64,000 nt of DNA from JAAXHH01 sp965248395 (GTDB lineage: Bacteria > JAAXHH01): the NCBI GenBank assembly GCA_965248395.1, contig OZ252103.1, forward strand, positions 558,001 to 622,000, in the 5' to 3' direction. The position numbers were made by a program, and so were the translations under genes. Of the stretch, positions 39,145 through 48,617 are shown piece by piece. The notes under the pieces were generated by a model. It was not told where the DNA came from, ran no database searches, and was given only the letters and a program-made list of their open reading frames with translations. The number at the start of each line of letters is the position of its first letter. Positions within the stretch are counted from its first letter, which is position 1.

Positions 39145-41076
39145 ATGTATTTCAATCGGACGGTCGGTGTTTTAATACTCCTTGCGTGTTTGCTGCCTGC
39201 CGTTCCACCGGCTGAGGGCCAGGCGGCCGACGGGTACATGGATATCGACGATGTGAAGCCGGGTATGCGCGGATACGGTCTCACGGTCTTTCAGGATTCC
39301 AGGATAGACACCTTCGACGTCGAAGTGCTGGGCGTCATGAAGAACATATTCTACACGAAACACGATATCATCATGGTGGGGGTTTCCGGTCCGTACGTCG
39401 ACGACGCGGGCGTCATCGCGGGGATGAGCGGCAGTCCCGTGTACATCGGTGGAAAACTGGTCGGCGCGCTGGCGTACCGCTTCGGACAGTTTCCTAAAAA
39501 ACCCATCGGCGGCGTCACGCCGATAGGTCATATGCTGGCCATCCGCGATGCCATGGAGACCGGATCGGAATCGGGACAGAACGCGCCTGGCGAAAGATTC
39601 GACGGTAACGGGGATAGCCGGGGCGGCCCCTGGCCGAACGGCGCGCCGTTCGATCCCGAGTCCCCCTGGGCGGACGGAGACCGGTCCGGCGCGGAGTTCT
39701 CATGGCAGACGGAAACACCGTCGGGGCCGTCCAGCTTTAAACCCATCGCCGTGCCCATGGTGTTTTCGGGTTTCCACCCCATGACGGTGAACCTTTTCGA
39801 AAATGAACTGCGCCGGCGCGGACTCGTTCCGGTATCCGGCGCCGGCAGTGTGGGCGCAAGGCCCCCAGGTGCGGTGCCCGTGGCGGTTTCGGGCGGCGGT
39901 GACATGGCCGGAGATCAGGAAGGGGTGTCTCAGATTGGCGCCCGGCCCTCCCTGGAGCCTGGATCCGCCGTGAGCGCGCTGCTCATCCGGGGCGATTTCA
40001 AACTATCGGGTACCGGGACGGTCACCTGGCGGGATGAAAACGCCATCCTGGCTTTCGGCCATCCCTTCCTCTGGGCGGGCGCCCTGAACATACCGATGAA
40101 CCGGGCTGATATTATCACGGTCATACCGGACCAGACCGGATCCACGAAAATCAGCAGCGTGGCGGACGAGGTTGGATCGATCCTGTGGGACCACACGAAC
40201 GGACTATACGGCAAACTCGGCGATGTTGCCCGCATGATCCCGGTGGAACTTTCCTACGGCGATGCCGGCCGGCCGGTTGAAACCTACCGGTTCGACGTGA
40301 TGATGGCGAACGGCTGGACGCCCATGCTGGTAAACATGGCTGTGACGAACACCATCATCGCGAACGGCCGGCTGGGCGGCGAGAGAACGATATCGCTCGG
40401 CGGCAGGATCGCCCTGCGCGGCCATCCGGATATCGTCTTCGACGACCAGTTCTCGGGACAGGCGTCCATGGCGGCCCTGGCCAGGGATGTCAACACCGTG
40501 CTGAACATCGTGCTCGACAACCGGTTCGTTACACCGATTCTCGAGTCCGTGAAGATCGAGGTCCATTCGTCGAACGAACGAAGGTCTGCCGTCATAGAAG
40601 ACGTCTGGTTCGGATCGGAAACCCTTAAACCAGGAGACACGCTGGAGGTCAGGGTTTTCCTGAGGCCCTACCGGGGCGATCGACTGGTCAAGCGGATCGA
40701 CGTGACCATCCCCAAGAACATATCCAGCGGTCCTGTACAGGTGCTTGTAGGGTCCGCCCAGGCCGTCACCCGCCACGACCTGAATACCGTTCCGCAGCGG
40801 TTTCGGCCCACGGACGGCGCCCGCCTGATCGAACTGCTCAACAACCGGCGTACCGGAAACCGGGTCTACCTGAAGATGTACCAGGGCGGCGCAGGCGGCA
40901 TCTTGAAGGGGAGAGAGATGCCCGGCCTGCCCCCATCGGTCCTCGCCGTCATGGATTCCGAGCGGACTAAAGGCAGTTTTATTCCAATCCGCGAGAAGGT
41001 GGTGGCGGAAGAGATGATTAAAACGGACTACGTCATCGCCGGGCAAAACTGGAGCCGGCTGACCATAAAGCGCTAG
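39145..41076 (+). CDS. Exported SpoIVB-type (S55) peptidase-domain protein
   Basis: 643 residues from ATG 39145. The frame is open 354 bases upstream, but that part overlaps the cysE start and is not protein-like. Signal peptide VLILLACLLPAVPPAEGQA, then the S55 domain: DIDDVKPGMRGYGLTVFQDS, HDIIMVGVSGPYVDDAGVIA and GMSGSPVYIGGKLVGALAYR, where the Ser in GMSGSP (near residue 95) is the family nucleophile. A linker of about 150 residues rich in Gly/Pro/Ser interrupts the domain. The second half has GTVTWRDENAILAFGHPF. SpoIVB in Bacillus is a sporulation signalling protease. Outside Firmicutes the role is unknown. Coupled to the next gene (9-base gap). Confidence 0.82.
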   Translation: MYFNRTVGVLILLACLLPAVPPAEGQAADGYMDIDDVKPGMRGYGLTVFQDSRIDTFDVEVLGVMKNIFYTKHDIIMVGVSGPYVDDAGVIAGMSGSPVYIGGKLVGALAYRFGQFPKKPIGGVTPIGHMLAIRDAMETGSESGQNAPGERFDGNGDSRGGPWPNGAPFDPESPWADGDRSGAEFSWQTETPSGPSSFKPIAVPMVFSGFHPMTVNLFENELRRRGLVPVSGAGSVGARPPGAVPVAVSGGGDMAGDQEGVSQIGARPSLEPGSAVSALLIRGDFKLSGTGTVTWRDENAILAFGHPFLWAGALNIPMNRADIITVIPDQTGSTKISSVADEVGSILWDHTNGLYGKLGDVARMIPVELSYGDAGRPVETYRFDVMMANGWTPMLVNMAVTNTIIANGRLGGERTISLGGRIALRGHPDIVFDDQFSGQASMAALARDVNTVLNIVLDNRFVTPILESVKIEVHSSNERRSAVIEDVWFGSETLKPGDTLEVRVFLRPYRGDRLVKRIDVTIPKNISSGPVQVLVGSAQAVTRHDLNTVPQRFRPTDGARLIELLNNRRTGNRVYLKMYQGGAGGILKGREMPGLPPSVLAVMDSERTKGSFIPIREKVVAEEMIKTDYVIAGQNWSRLTIKR

Positions 41077-41085
41077 GAGCGACAC

Positions 41086-43308
41086 TTGAAGCAGGTTCAG
41101 GGATGGCGATTCCTGTTTATGGCCTCGATTCCCATGCTGATCGCGGGCGGCGTTCTTGCGTCGACGCCGGTGATCTGGAAACAGTCTGGCCACGGGGATT
41201 TTCTCAAGGGAGAAACCCGGGGGGTTTCGATCACCGGCAAGGGCCACCTGACCCTCTCACCGGTCCTGGATCTCGTCTTCGAGAGCGACGAACCCCTGGT
41301 ATGGTGTCTCGCGTCCGATTCCAGGGGGAACCTGTACGCGGGCACGGGAAACGAAGGTAAGCTGTACCGTATCGACTCCAGTGGCCAATCCGAGGTGTTC
41401 TTCGACGCGGACGAACTCGAGATTCGAAGTATGGCGATCGATCGGCATGATCGGCTCTACGTCGCCACCTTCCCCGACGGCCGGATCTACAGGATTACGC
41501 CGGACGGAACCCATTCGGTATATTACGATCCCGGCAGCGACGGCAATCCTGACGCCGACGCGGGCTACATCTGGTCGCTGGCTCTGGACGCAGAGGGGAA
41601 CCTGTACGCGGGAACGGGAGAGCAGGGGCGCATATATCGTATCGACGAAAACGGCGAGGGGCATCTCCTGGCTGAGCTGGAAGAAGCCCACGTCATGGCT
41701 CTGGCCGTGGACGGATCGGGCCGACTGGTCGCCGGAACCGAACCGGGCGGGCGGATCTACCGAGTTGCGCTTTCCGGAGATCTCTCGGTCCTCTATGACT
41801 CTCCCTACGGTGAAGTGAACACCTTGCGGATCGACGATAGCGGTTTCGTGTTCGCCGGCGCACTGAGTGAACCACGCCGCGGAGGCCGGGGCGGTCCTTC
41901 GCTGTCGCCGCCGTCCCAGGCCGCTTCCGAGGAATCGGCCGGCGAGTTGGAACTCGGCATGGTCGAAGTGACGGTTTCGGCGGACGGAAGCGACCGGGCG
42001 TTCGGCCGTGGTTTCGGCACGGGCGGCAGCGTTGTTTACAGGATAGATCCCGACGGCCGGGTGGAAGAGTGGTGGCGGTCCCTGACGGACCTGTGCCTGT
42101 CCCTGGCGATCCGCGGGGACGGAGAACTGCTTATCGGCACCGGGCCCCGGGGCAGGCTCTTCAGTGTCCGGGAACGGGACCGCAGCGCACTGCTTAACGA
42201 AATGCAGGAATCCCAGATAACGGCGCTGATGCCTGTCGCTTCGGGCGATGTTGTCGCGGCGACGAGCAATCGCGGCAACCTGTACCACCTGCGATCCCGC
42301 CCCGTGCGGGAAGGCGAGTACGAGTCCGATGTCAAGGATACCCGGGGCAATGCCCGGTGGGGCCGCATCCGGTGGGAGAAGGAACAGCCCCCGGGGACGA
42401 CGGTCCGTTTATATGCGCGGTCCGGCAATACGGATTCCCCGGACCAGACCTGGAGCGACTGGACAGGCCCCTACACCGATTCGGAAGGGGAGGTCCTTGC
42501 CTGCCCACCCGCCCGCTACCTGCAGTGGAAGGCGGTGCTGAGTACGCAGAACGAAGAAACCCCGTCGGTATTGTCCGTTGCGGCCGCCTACCTGACGCGG
42601 AACAACCCGCCCAGGGTGCATTCGGTTACGGTATATGAGCCAGGGGTCTATCTGCGCGACGCCTCGGCGGGCTCCGCCGGGCAAACCGATCTCCCCCCGG
42701 ACATCGCCGCGCAGGTCGCCGGCCGTGGCAACGGCCCTGGACAGAAGGCCTCGGCGGGCGCGCCCACCTACCGGAAGGGCATGCGGGCGATCGCGATCCA
42801 GGCGAACGATCCCGACGGGGACGGGCTCTCCTACGAAATCTATTTCAGAGGCGAGGAAGAAGGTACCTGGAAGCTGCTGGAGGAAGAGCGACTCACCCCA
42901 TCCTATTCCTGGGACTCCGAAACCTTTCCCGACGGGGATTACGTCCTCCGGGTCGTAGTAAGCGACGCTCCTTCGAATCCACCGGCCCAGGCACTGGAGT
43001 CGGAATACCTTAGCGAACCGTTCCTGGTGGACAATACCGGTCCGCAGGTATCCCGGATCAACGCGACAAGCGATACGCTGTCCTTCCTGGTCCAGGATGG
43101 AGCCAGTACCCTGTTCCGGGTGGAGTACGCCATCGACGGGGGCGATTGGCGGGTGGTCCACCCCGAGGACGGCGTAACGGATTCGAAGACGGAGGAATTC
43201 GAGATCGCCCTGGGTGGACTGGAAGCCGGTGAACATACCCTCGCCATACGCGCCAGGGACACTTCCAATAACACGGGTACGGGAAAACGGGTCGTCACGA
43301 TCCCCTGA
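41086..43308 (+). CDS. Secreted beta-propeller protein with C-terminal Ig-like region
   Basis: 740 residues, TTG start with TAGGAG Shine-Dalgarno 9 bases after the S55 gene. A signal peptide (FLFMASIPMLIAGGVLAS) leads into repeated blades such as SRGNLYAGTGNEGKLYRID, HDRLYVATFPDGRIYRITP and AEGNLYAGTGEQGRIYRID, an SMP-30/NHL-style propeller over about residues 60-400. The C-terminal third carries Ig/Y_Y_Y-like beta domains (TWSDWTGPY, then GDYVLRVVVSDAPSNPPAQA). No catalytic motif is recognised. It is probably a partner or substrate-binding protein for the S55 protein. Confidence 0.8.
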   Translation: MKQVQGWRFLFMASIPMLIAGGVLASTPVIWKQSGHGDFLKGETRGVSITGKGHLTLSPVLDLVFESDEPLVWCLASDSRGNLYAGTGNEGKLYRIDSSGQSEVFFDADELEIRSMAIDRHDRLYVATFPDGRIYRITPDGTHSVYYDPGSDGNPDADAGYIWSLALDAEGNLYAGTGEQGRIYRIDENGEGHLLAELEEAHVMALAVDGSGRLVAGTEPGGRIYRVALSGDLSVLYDSPYGEVNTLRIDDSGFVFAGALSEPRRGGRGGPSLSPPSQAASEESAGELELGMVEVTVSADGSDRAFGRGFGTGGSVVYRIDPDGRVEEWWRSLTDLCLSLAIRGDGELLIGTGPRGRLFSVRERDRSALLNEMQESQITALMPVASGDVVAATSNRGNLYHLRSRPVREGEYESDVKDTRGNARWGRIRWEKEQPPGTTVRLYARSGNTDSPDQTWSDWTGPYTDSEGEVLACPPARYLQWKAVLSTQNEETPSVLSVAAAYLTRNNPPRVHSVTVYEPGVYLRDASAGSAGQTDLPPDIAAQVAGRGNGPGQKASAGAPTYRKGMRAIAIQANDPDGDGLSYEIYFRGEEEGTWKLLEEERLTPSYSWDSETFPDGDYVLRVVVSDAPSNPPAQALESEYLSEPFLVDNTGPQVSRINATSDTLSFLVQDGASTLFRVEYAIDGGDWRVVHPEDGVTDSKTEEFEIALGGLEAGEHTLAIRARDTSNNTGTGKRVVTIP

Positions 43309-43318
43309 GGAGGCGAAG

Positions 43319-44068
43319 GTGTCCGGTCATTCCAGGTGGAGTACGATTAAGCGGAAAAAGGAACAGAAAGATGCCGCGCGCGGGAAGATTTTCACCCGGC
43401 TCATCAAGGAGATCACCATTGCCGCGCGGCAGGGCGGCGGCTTGGTAAACAGCAACCCGCGGCTCAGGACGGCCGTACTCGCCGCTAAAACGGAAAACGT
43501 GCCCCAGGCCAACATCGACCGGGCCATCGCGCGGGGCACGGGCGAACTGGACGGCGTACATTACGAAGAACTGGTATACGAGGGCTATGGACCGTCGGGC
43601 GTGGCGCTGTTGGTCGAAGCGGTGACGGACAACAAGAACCGGACTACGTCCGCAATACGCCATGCCTTCACCAAGAACGGCGGCAATATGGGGGAAACAG
43701 GCTGCGTGGCATGGATGTTCGACCAGAAGGGTACGATCGTCGTGGACAAGAACGGGGTCGACGCGGACGAGGTCATGATGATCGCCATCGACGCGGGCGC
43801 GGAGGACATCCTGGACGAGGGGGATACCCTGGATGTATTGACATCTGTTTCCGATTTCGAGCCGGTAAGGGTGCGGCTCGAGGAAAACGGCGTCGCCCCC
43901 CTTCGTTCGGAAATCGGCCGCATTCCGCAGTCGACCGTGGCGGTCGCGGGAAACGAAGCGGTGCAGCTTCTCCGTTTGATGGAGGTCCTTGCAGACCACG
44001 ACGACGTACAGCATGTATATGCCAATTTCGACGTGGACGATGAGATGCTGGAGGAGATGAACGGGTAG
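43319..44068 (+). CDS. yebC: YebC/PmpR-family protein
   Basis: 249 residues. The frame opens earlier inside the propeller gene, but GTG 43319 (VSGHSRWSTIKRKK) has GAGGAGG just upstream and starts exactly where the family starts. Landmarks are KEITIAARQGGG, NVPQANIDRAIARGTGE, YEGYGPSGVALLVEA and the acidic end FDVDDEMLEEM. The family includes transcriptional regulators and, in several bacteria, a translation factor relieving polyproline stalls. Adjacency to ruvC is the classic arrangement. Confidence 0.95.
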   Translation: MSGHSRWSTIKRKKEQKDAARGKIFTRLIKEITIAARQGGGLVNSNPRLRTAVLAAKTENVPQANIDRAIARGTGELDGVHYEELVYEGYGPSGVALLVEAVTDNKNRTTSAIRHAFTKNGGNMGETGCVAWMFDQKGTIVVDKNGVDADEVMMIAIDAGAEDILDEGDTLDVLTSVSDFEPVRVRLEENGVAPLRSEIGRIPQSTVAVAGNEAVQLLRLMEVLADHDDVQHVYANFDVDDEMLEEMNG

Positions 44069-44077
44069 TGGGTATCC

Positions 44078-44584
44078 ATGATCATCCTCGGAATTGACCC
44101 GGGCAGCGTGATTACGGGATACGGTGTGATCGACGCCCGGGGCAGGCACTGCCAACTCGTGGACTGCGGCGTGGTCCGGACGGCATCGAGAAAGGCGCTC
44201 GCGGACCGGCTGAAGGTCATCTACGACGGCCTGTGCGGGGTCATTGACCGGCATCGACCCGAACAGTTTGCCATCGAGACCGCCTTCGGCGGGCGGTTTC
44301 CCAAGGCGGCCCTGGTACTGGGCCACGCCCGCGGCGTCGCGCTCCTGGCCGCGGCGAACCGGGGACTGCAAGTCTGGGAATACGCGCCGCGCGAAGTGAA
44401 GATGGCCATTGTCGGCGAGGGCGGTGCGTCGAAGCAGCAGGTCCAGTTCATGGTCCGCGCTATGCTGAATCTTAACCGGGACCCCATGCCGGAAGACGCG
44501 TCGGACGCGGTGGCGGTCGCGCTTTGTCACAACCATCGGATATCCGGAAGGATTCAGGCGGGTGATCGCATTCGTCGAAGGTGA
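44078..44584 (+). CDS. ruvC: Holliday junction resolvase RuvC
   Basis: 168 residues. GIDPG (Asp7), FAIETAFGG and EDASDAVAVALCHNH provide the acidic catalytic residues of the RNase H-like fold. The enzyme cleaves Holliday junctions with RuvAB. It overlaps ruvA by 23 bases and follows yebC by 9. Confidence 0.96.
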   Translation: MIILGIDPGSVITGYGVIDARGRHCQLVDCGVVRTASRKALADRLKVIYDGLCGVIDRHRPEQFAIETAFGGRFPKAALVLGHARGVALLAAANRGLQVWEYAPREVKMAIVGEGGASKQQVQFMVRAMLNLNRDPMPEDASDAVAVALCHNHRISGRIQAGDRIRRR

Positions 44585-45170
44585 ACTGGTCGAAAAACAA
44601 CCGGACGGCATCACGGTGTCTGTTGGCGGGATCGGCCTGTACATGGACGTTCCCCTGTCCACCTACCAGGCCCTCGGTCCGCCGAGTTCTCTCGTTCGCG
44701 TGGAAACGGTGCTCCACTCGCGGGAAGACGGCATGCAGCTTTACGGTTTCGCGACCAGGGACGAGAAGCGCCTATTCGAGATGCTGATCTCCCTTCCAGG
44801 CATCGGTCCCGGTGTGGCCTTGAATATCCTTTCCGGTACGACGGTCTCCGAGTTTACCGCCGCGATCATCAACGAAGACATCGGAAAGCTCGTATCGCTG
44901 CCCAAGATAGGCCGGAAGACCGCGCAGCGGCTGATTATGGAATTGCGCGACAGGATGTCCGCCATGGATTCCGGCATGGCGGACGCGCTGCCCGTGGCGC
45001 TGGCGGGCGAGGCGCCCGAAGTGAACGATGCGATCATGGGCCTGGTGGCCCTGGGCTTCGATCAATCGGAAGCGCGTCGGCTGGTCGTTCGGGTGACATC
45101 TGAAAACCCGGAAACACCGGCGGCGACGGAGATCATCCGTTCGGTGCTGCGGAACCAGGGAGGGCAGTAG
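44562..45170 (+). CDS. ruvA: Holliday junction DNA helicase subunit RuvA
   Basis: 202 residues with GTG start inside the ruvC end. N-terminal OB domain (MIAFVEGELVEKQPDGITVS), tandem helix-hairpin-helix motifs (SLPGIGPGVALNILSG and SLPKIGRKTAQRLIMEL), and C-terminal domain III that contacts RuvB (DAIMGLVALGFDQSEARRLV). The stop directly abuts the ruvB ATG. Confidence 0.96.
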   Translation: MIAFVEGELVEKQPDGITVSVGGIGLYMDVPLSTYQALGPPSSLVRVETVLHSREDGMQLYGFATRDEKRLFEMLISLPGIGPGVALNILSGTTVSEFTAAIINEDIGKLVSLPKIGRKTAQRLIMELRDRMSAMDSGMADALPVALAGEAPEVNDAIMGLVALGFDQSEARRLVVRVTSENPETPAATEIIRSVLRNQGGQ

Positions 45171-46205
45171 ATGGACGAACGGGACTACCCGTTGACCGAC
45201 CCGGACCGCTTCGATGAGGATACCGAGTTCGACCGCGTACTGAGGCCCGGACGGTTTGATGAATTTCCTGGCCAGGAAAAGGCCAAGGCGGAGCTGCAAC
45301 TGTACATCGAAGCCGCAAAAACCCGGGGCGAAAACCACATCGACCACGTGCTGCTCCACGGTCCGCCGGGCCTGGGAAAAACCACGCTGGCCACCATTCT
45401 CGCCAATGAAATGGGCGTGGAAATCCGGCCGACCGCGGGGCCGGTGCTGGAACGGCCGGCCGATCTGGCCGGCCTGTTGACCAATCTCCAGCCGGGAGAC
45501 GTATTCTTCATCGACGAGATCCATCGTCTGAACCATGTCGTGGAAGAACACATGTACGCCGCGATGGAGGATTTCAAGATCGATATCCTGGTGGACCGCG
45601 GACCGAGCGCCCGGTCCCTGTCCCTCACCCTGGAACACTTTACCCTGGTCGGCGCGACGACGCGCACGGGATTGTTGACGGCCCCGCTCCTGGCGCGTTT
45701 CGGCATCCCCATCCGCCTGGATTTCTACAAACCGGACGAATTGTTCCTGATCGTTACGCGGTCGGCCGAAATCATCGGTGTGGAGACCGACGAAGCAGGG
45801 GCGATGGAAATCGCCCGGCGATCCAGGGGAACGCCCCGCATCGCCAACCGATACCTGAAGCGGGTGCGGGACTACGCGCAGGTCAAGCGTGACGGACGCA
45901 TTACCGGCGAAACCGCGAAGGCCGCTTTCGACATGCTGGGCGTGGACCACATGGGCCTGGACGACATGAACCGGCTGATCCTCACGACAATTATCGCGAA
46001 ATACGAGGGCGGCCCCGTGGGTCTGAACACGCTGGCCGTGGCCGTGGGCGAGGAAAGCGGAACGCTGGAGGAGGTGTACGAACCATACCTCATTGTCCAG
46101 GGCCTGATCAAGCGAACGCCCCGTGGGAGGGTGGCCACCGAACTGGCGTACAGGCACCTGGGATTCACCGCGAGCAACCGGCCGCAGGCCGGACTGTTCG
46201 AATGA
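45171..46205 (+). CDS. ruvB: Holliday junction branch migration ATPase RuvB
   Basis: 344 residues. AAA+ motor with Walker A GPPGLGKTTLA, Walker B FFIDEIHRLNHVVEE, sensor/arginine-finger region GATTRTGLLTAPLLARFG, sensor 2 SRGTPRIANRYLKRVRDYA and winged-helix end IKRTPRGRVATELAYRHLG. It is the third gene of a contiguous ruvCAB block, and queA follows as is common. Confidence 0.97.
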   Translation: MDERDYPLTDPDRFDEDTEFDRVLRPGRFDEFPGQEKAKAELQLYIEAAKTRGENHIDHVLLHGPPGLGKTTLATILANEMGVEIRPTAGPVLERPADLAGLLTNLQPGDVFFIDEIHRLNHVVEEHMYAAMEDFKIDILVDRGPSARSLSLTLEHFTLVGATTRTGLLTAPLLARFGIPIRLDFYKPDELFLIVTRSAEIIGVETDEAGAMEIARRSRGTPRIANRYLKRVRDYAQVKRDGRITGETAKAAFDMLGVDHMGLDDMNRLILTTIIAKYEGGPVGLNTLAVAVGEESGTLEEVYEPYLIVQGLIKRTPRGRVATELAYRHLGFTASNRPQAGLFE

Positions 46206-46284
46206 TGGCCGTCATGCTGCGCGACGCAGCGGTTCATTCGGCCATTGGCCGGTGCAATCCGCCGGGCCGACTTTTCCTTCACCC

Positions 46285-47325
46285 GTGAATCTAGCACAGT
46301 TCGATTATTCACTGCCGGAAGACCTGGTCGCACAGCACCCCGTTGAACCTCGCGACGCGGCGCGGTTGATGGTGGTGCACCGGCGCGGCGGCGTGATCGA
46401 ACACCGGAATTTCCGAGACATCGTCGACTACCTTGCTCCGGCCGACACGCTGGTGCTCAACCGGACGCGGGTAATACCCGCCCGGTTGCGGGGCGTGCGA
46501 CCATCGACCGGCGGCCCCGTCGAAGTGGTGCTCGTCCGCGAAGTGGCGCCCAGCCGCTGGGAGGCCTTGCTGAAGCCTGGCGCCCGCCTCGCGAAGGGAA
46601 CGCGCCTGGATCTGGAAAACGGTGCCCTGGCCGCTACCGTGGAGGACGACCCCGGGACGGGGATTCGCCACGTCGGTTTTGAGAAGAACGTGGACGTGAC
46701 CCGGGTAATCGAGCGGGTGGGCCACCCACCGCTGCCTCCCTACATACGCCGCGCCCCGGTCTCGTCCGACAAAAACCGTTACCAGACTGTCTACGCGGAA
46801 GAAGATGGCGCCGTGGCCGCGCCGACGGCCGGCCTGCATTTCACGGCCTCCCTGCTGGATCATATACGGGCGCGGGGTACGGCCGTCGTGCCAATCCTGC
46901 TCCACGTCGGACCGGGAACGTTTCAACCAGTCCGCACCACGGTGGTGGAAGAACACGTGATGGACGCGGAATACTATCGTGTCGAGGCGCGCGAAGCGGA
47001 AACGATTGAGCGAAGAAGGCGCGGCGGGCGCATAGTGGCCGTCGGAACCACGTCGGTGCGCGCCCTGGAGACCATCGCAGCCGAAGGGTCCGGAGAGGGG
47101 CTGGAACCGCGCAGGTACGAAGGCCGCACCAGGTGTTTCATTTATCCCCCCTACGACTTTCGCCTGGTAGACGCGCTGCTGACCAATTTCCATCTCCCGA
47201 AATCGACCCTGCTGTTGCTGGTCAGCGCCGTTGCCGGGAGGGAATTGATCCTTGCCGCATACGAAGAAGCGGTAAGGGAGGGATACCGGTTTTACAGCTA
47301 TGGCGACGCCATGCTGATTGTCTGA
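46285..47325 (+). CDS. queA: tRNA preQ1(34) S-adenosylmethionine ribosyltransferase QueA
   Basis: 346 residues from GTG 46285 (VNLAQFDYSLPEDLVAQHP), where family members begin. The frame runs back into ruvB, and no strong Shine-Dalgarno is visible. Motifs are VLNRTRVIPARLRG, PTAGLHFT, HVGPGTFQPVR and TNFHLPKSTLLLLVSA. The enzyme isomerises and transfers ribosyl from SAM to preQ1-tRNA in queuosine synthesis. No tgt in the window. Confidence 0.95.
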   Translation: MNLAQFDYSLPEDLVAQHPVEPRDAARLMVVHRRGGVIEHRNFRDIVDYLAPADTLVLNRTRVIPARLRGVRPSTGGPVEVVLVREVAPSRWEALLKPGARLAKGTRLDLENGALAATVEDDPGTGIRHVGFEKNVDVTRVIERVGHPPLPPYIRRAPVSSDKNRYQTVYAEEDGAVAAPTAGLHFTASLLDHIRARGTAVVPILLHVGPGTFQPVRTTVVEEHVMDAEYYRVEAREAETIERRRRGGRIVAVGTTSVRALETIAAEGSGEGLEPRRYEGRTRCFIYPPYDFRLVDALLTNFHLPKSTLLLLVSAVAGRELILAAYEEAVREGYRFYSYGDAMLIV

Positions 47326-47338
47326 GGAGGTCGCCGCG

Positions 47339-48037
47339 TTGAAATCCGTCATGGCCATCATTCCCGCTGCCGGCCACGGTCTGCGCATGCGGTCGGACAC
47401 GGACAAGCCGTACATAACGATCGGCGGCAGGACGATCCTGGCCCACACGCTCGCCGTTTTAGAGGCGTGTAAGACCGTGGATGGATACGTGCTGGTGGTC
47501 GAGCCCACCCGGGTGCAGTCATGCAGGGAACAACTGTCGAAGATGGGCTCAGATTACCAGCGCCTCGCGGACGTGGTCGCCGGAGGAAGCACGCGCCAGG
47601 AGTCGGTATACCGCGGATTAATGGCGCTTGACGACGACACCGAGGCCGTTCTAATTCATGATGCTGCCCGGCCCTGCGTCGAGAAGGAAGCCCTCGAAGC
47701 GTCTGTCCGCGGGTGCGTCCGTCACGGTGCCGTGATATCGGCCACCCCCGCCACGGATACGATGAAGATCATCCGTGACGGACTGGTCGAGTCGACGCCG
47801 GACCGGTCGACGCTATGGCGGGCGCAGACTCCCCAGACCTTCCGGTACCGGGTCCTGCGGGCAGCCCACGAACGCGCGCGGGAAGAGGGTTACGACGGAA
47901 CGGACGACGCCGAACTGGTGGAACGCGCGGGATACGTGGTGCGGGTCCTGGAAGGCGCCCCCGAAAACATCAAGATAACGACGGCCGAAGACCTGGAAAT
48001 CGCAGGGCGCATATTGCGGCGCCAGGGCCGGATCTGA
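47339..48037 (+). CDS. ispD: 2-C-methyl-D-erythritol 4-phosphate cytidylyltransferase
   Basis: 232 residues from TTG 47339, eight bases after GAGGAGG (ATG 47351 is an alternative). Nucleotidyltransferase motifs: IIPAAGHGLRM, KPYITIGGRTILAHTLAVLE, VLIHDAARPCV, ATPATDTMK and WRAQTPQTFRY. Third step of the MEP isoprenoid pathway. The next gene encodes the fifth-step enzyme. Confidence 0.95.
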   Translation: MKSVMAIIPAAGHGLRMRSDTDKPYITIGGRTILAHTLAVLEACKTVDGYVLVVEPTRVQSCREQLSKMGSDYQRLADVVAGGSTRQESVYRGLMALDDDTEAVLIHDAARPCVEKEALEASVRGCVRHGAVISATPATDTMKIIRDGLVESTPDRSTLWRAQTPQTFRYRVLRAAHERAREEGYDGTDDAELVERAGYVVRVLEGAPENIKITTAEDLEIAGRILRRQGRI

Positions 48038-48075
48038 CGTGAACAAATCGACACCTGCCGAGAAAGGCCGAGGCC

Positions 48076-48567
48076 ATGGCTGACATACGCGTAGGAACCG
48101 GCTACGACGTCCACGCCTTCACGGACGACAGGCCATGCGTCCTCGGCGGCGTGACTATTCCCCACAAACGCGGGTTGCTGGGACACTCGGACGCGGACGT
48201 GCTTTCACACGCCATAGGCGATGCCCTCCTGGGCGCCGCTGCGCTGGGCGATATCGGGGTTTATTTTCCCGATAACGACGAGCGATACCGGGATATTTCC
48301 AGCCTCGTCCTGCTCCAACGGATTGTTGACGCGCTGGGTGAATCGGGTTATACTGTATCGAATGTCGACGCCACCGTAGTCGCGGAGCGTCCGAAACTGT
48401 CGCCGTTCGTGCCCCTGATGCGCAAAAGGATCGGCGCGGCCCTCGGATTGCCGGACGATCGCGTGTCGATCAAGGCCACGACATCCGAAAAACTGGGATT
48501 CACCGGACGGGAAGAAGGTATCGCGGTCCACGCCGTGGTATTGATCCGTTCCGAGGACGGCGGGTGA
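48076..48567 (+). CDS. ispF: 2-C-methyl-D-erythritol 2,4-cyclodiphosphate synthase
   Basis: 163 residues with the metal-binding GTGYDVHAF (Asp, His), GHSDADVLSHAIGDALLGAA, GDIGVYFPDND and the end motif KATTSEKLGFTGREEGIAVH. It cyclises CDP-ME-2-phosphate to MEcPP. ispDF as neighbouring separate genes is common. Confidence 0.96.
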   Translation: MADIRVGTGYDVHAFTDDRPCVLGGVTIPHKRGLLGHSDADVLSHAIGDALLGAAALGDIGVYFPDNDERYRDISSLVLLQRIVDALGESGYTVSNVDATVVAERPKLSPFVPLMRKRIGAALGLPDDRVSIKATTSEKLGFTGREEGIAVHAVVLIRSEDGG

Positions 48568-48617
48568 GTTGCATTCACCCGTGAGAATGGTCTAAACGCG
48601 GAGCTTCGGGGTATTCC

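Noticed and set aside
43295..44662. 455-codon minus-strand frame
   Set aside because: Antisense to yebC and ruvC, whose motifs are unmistakable.
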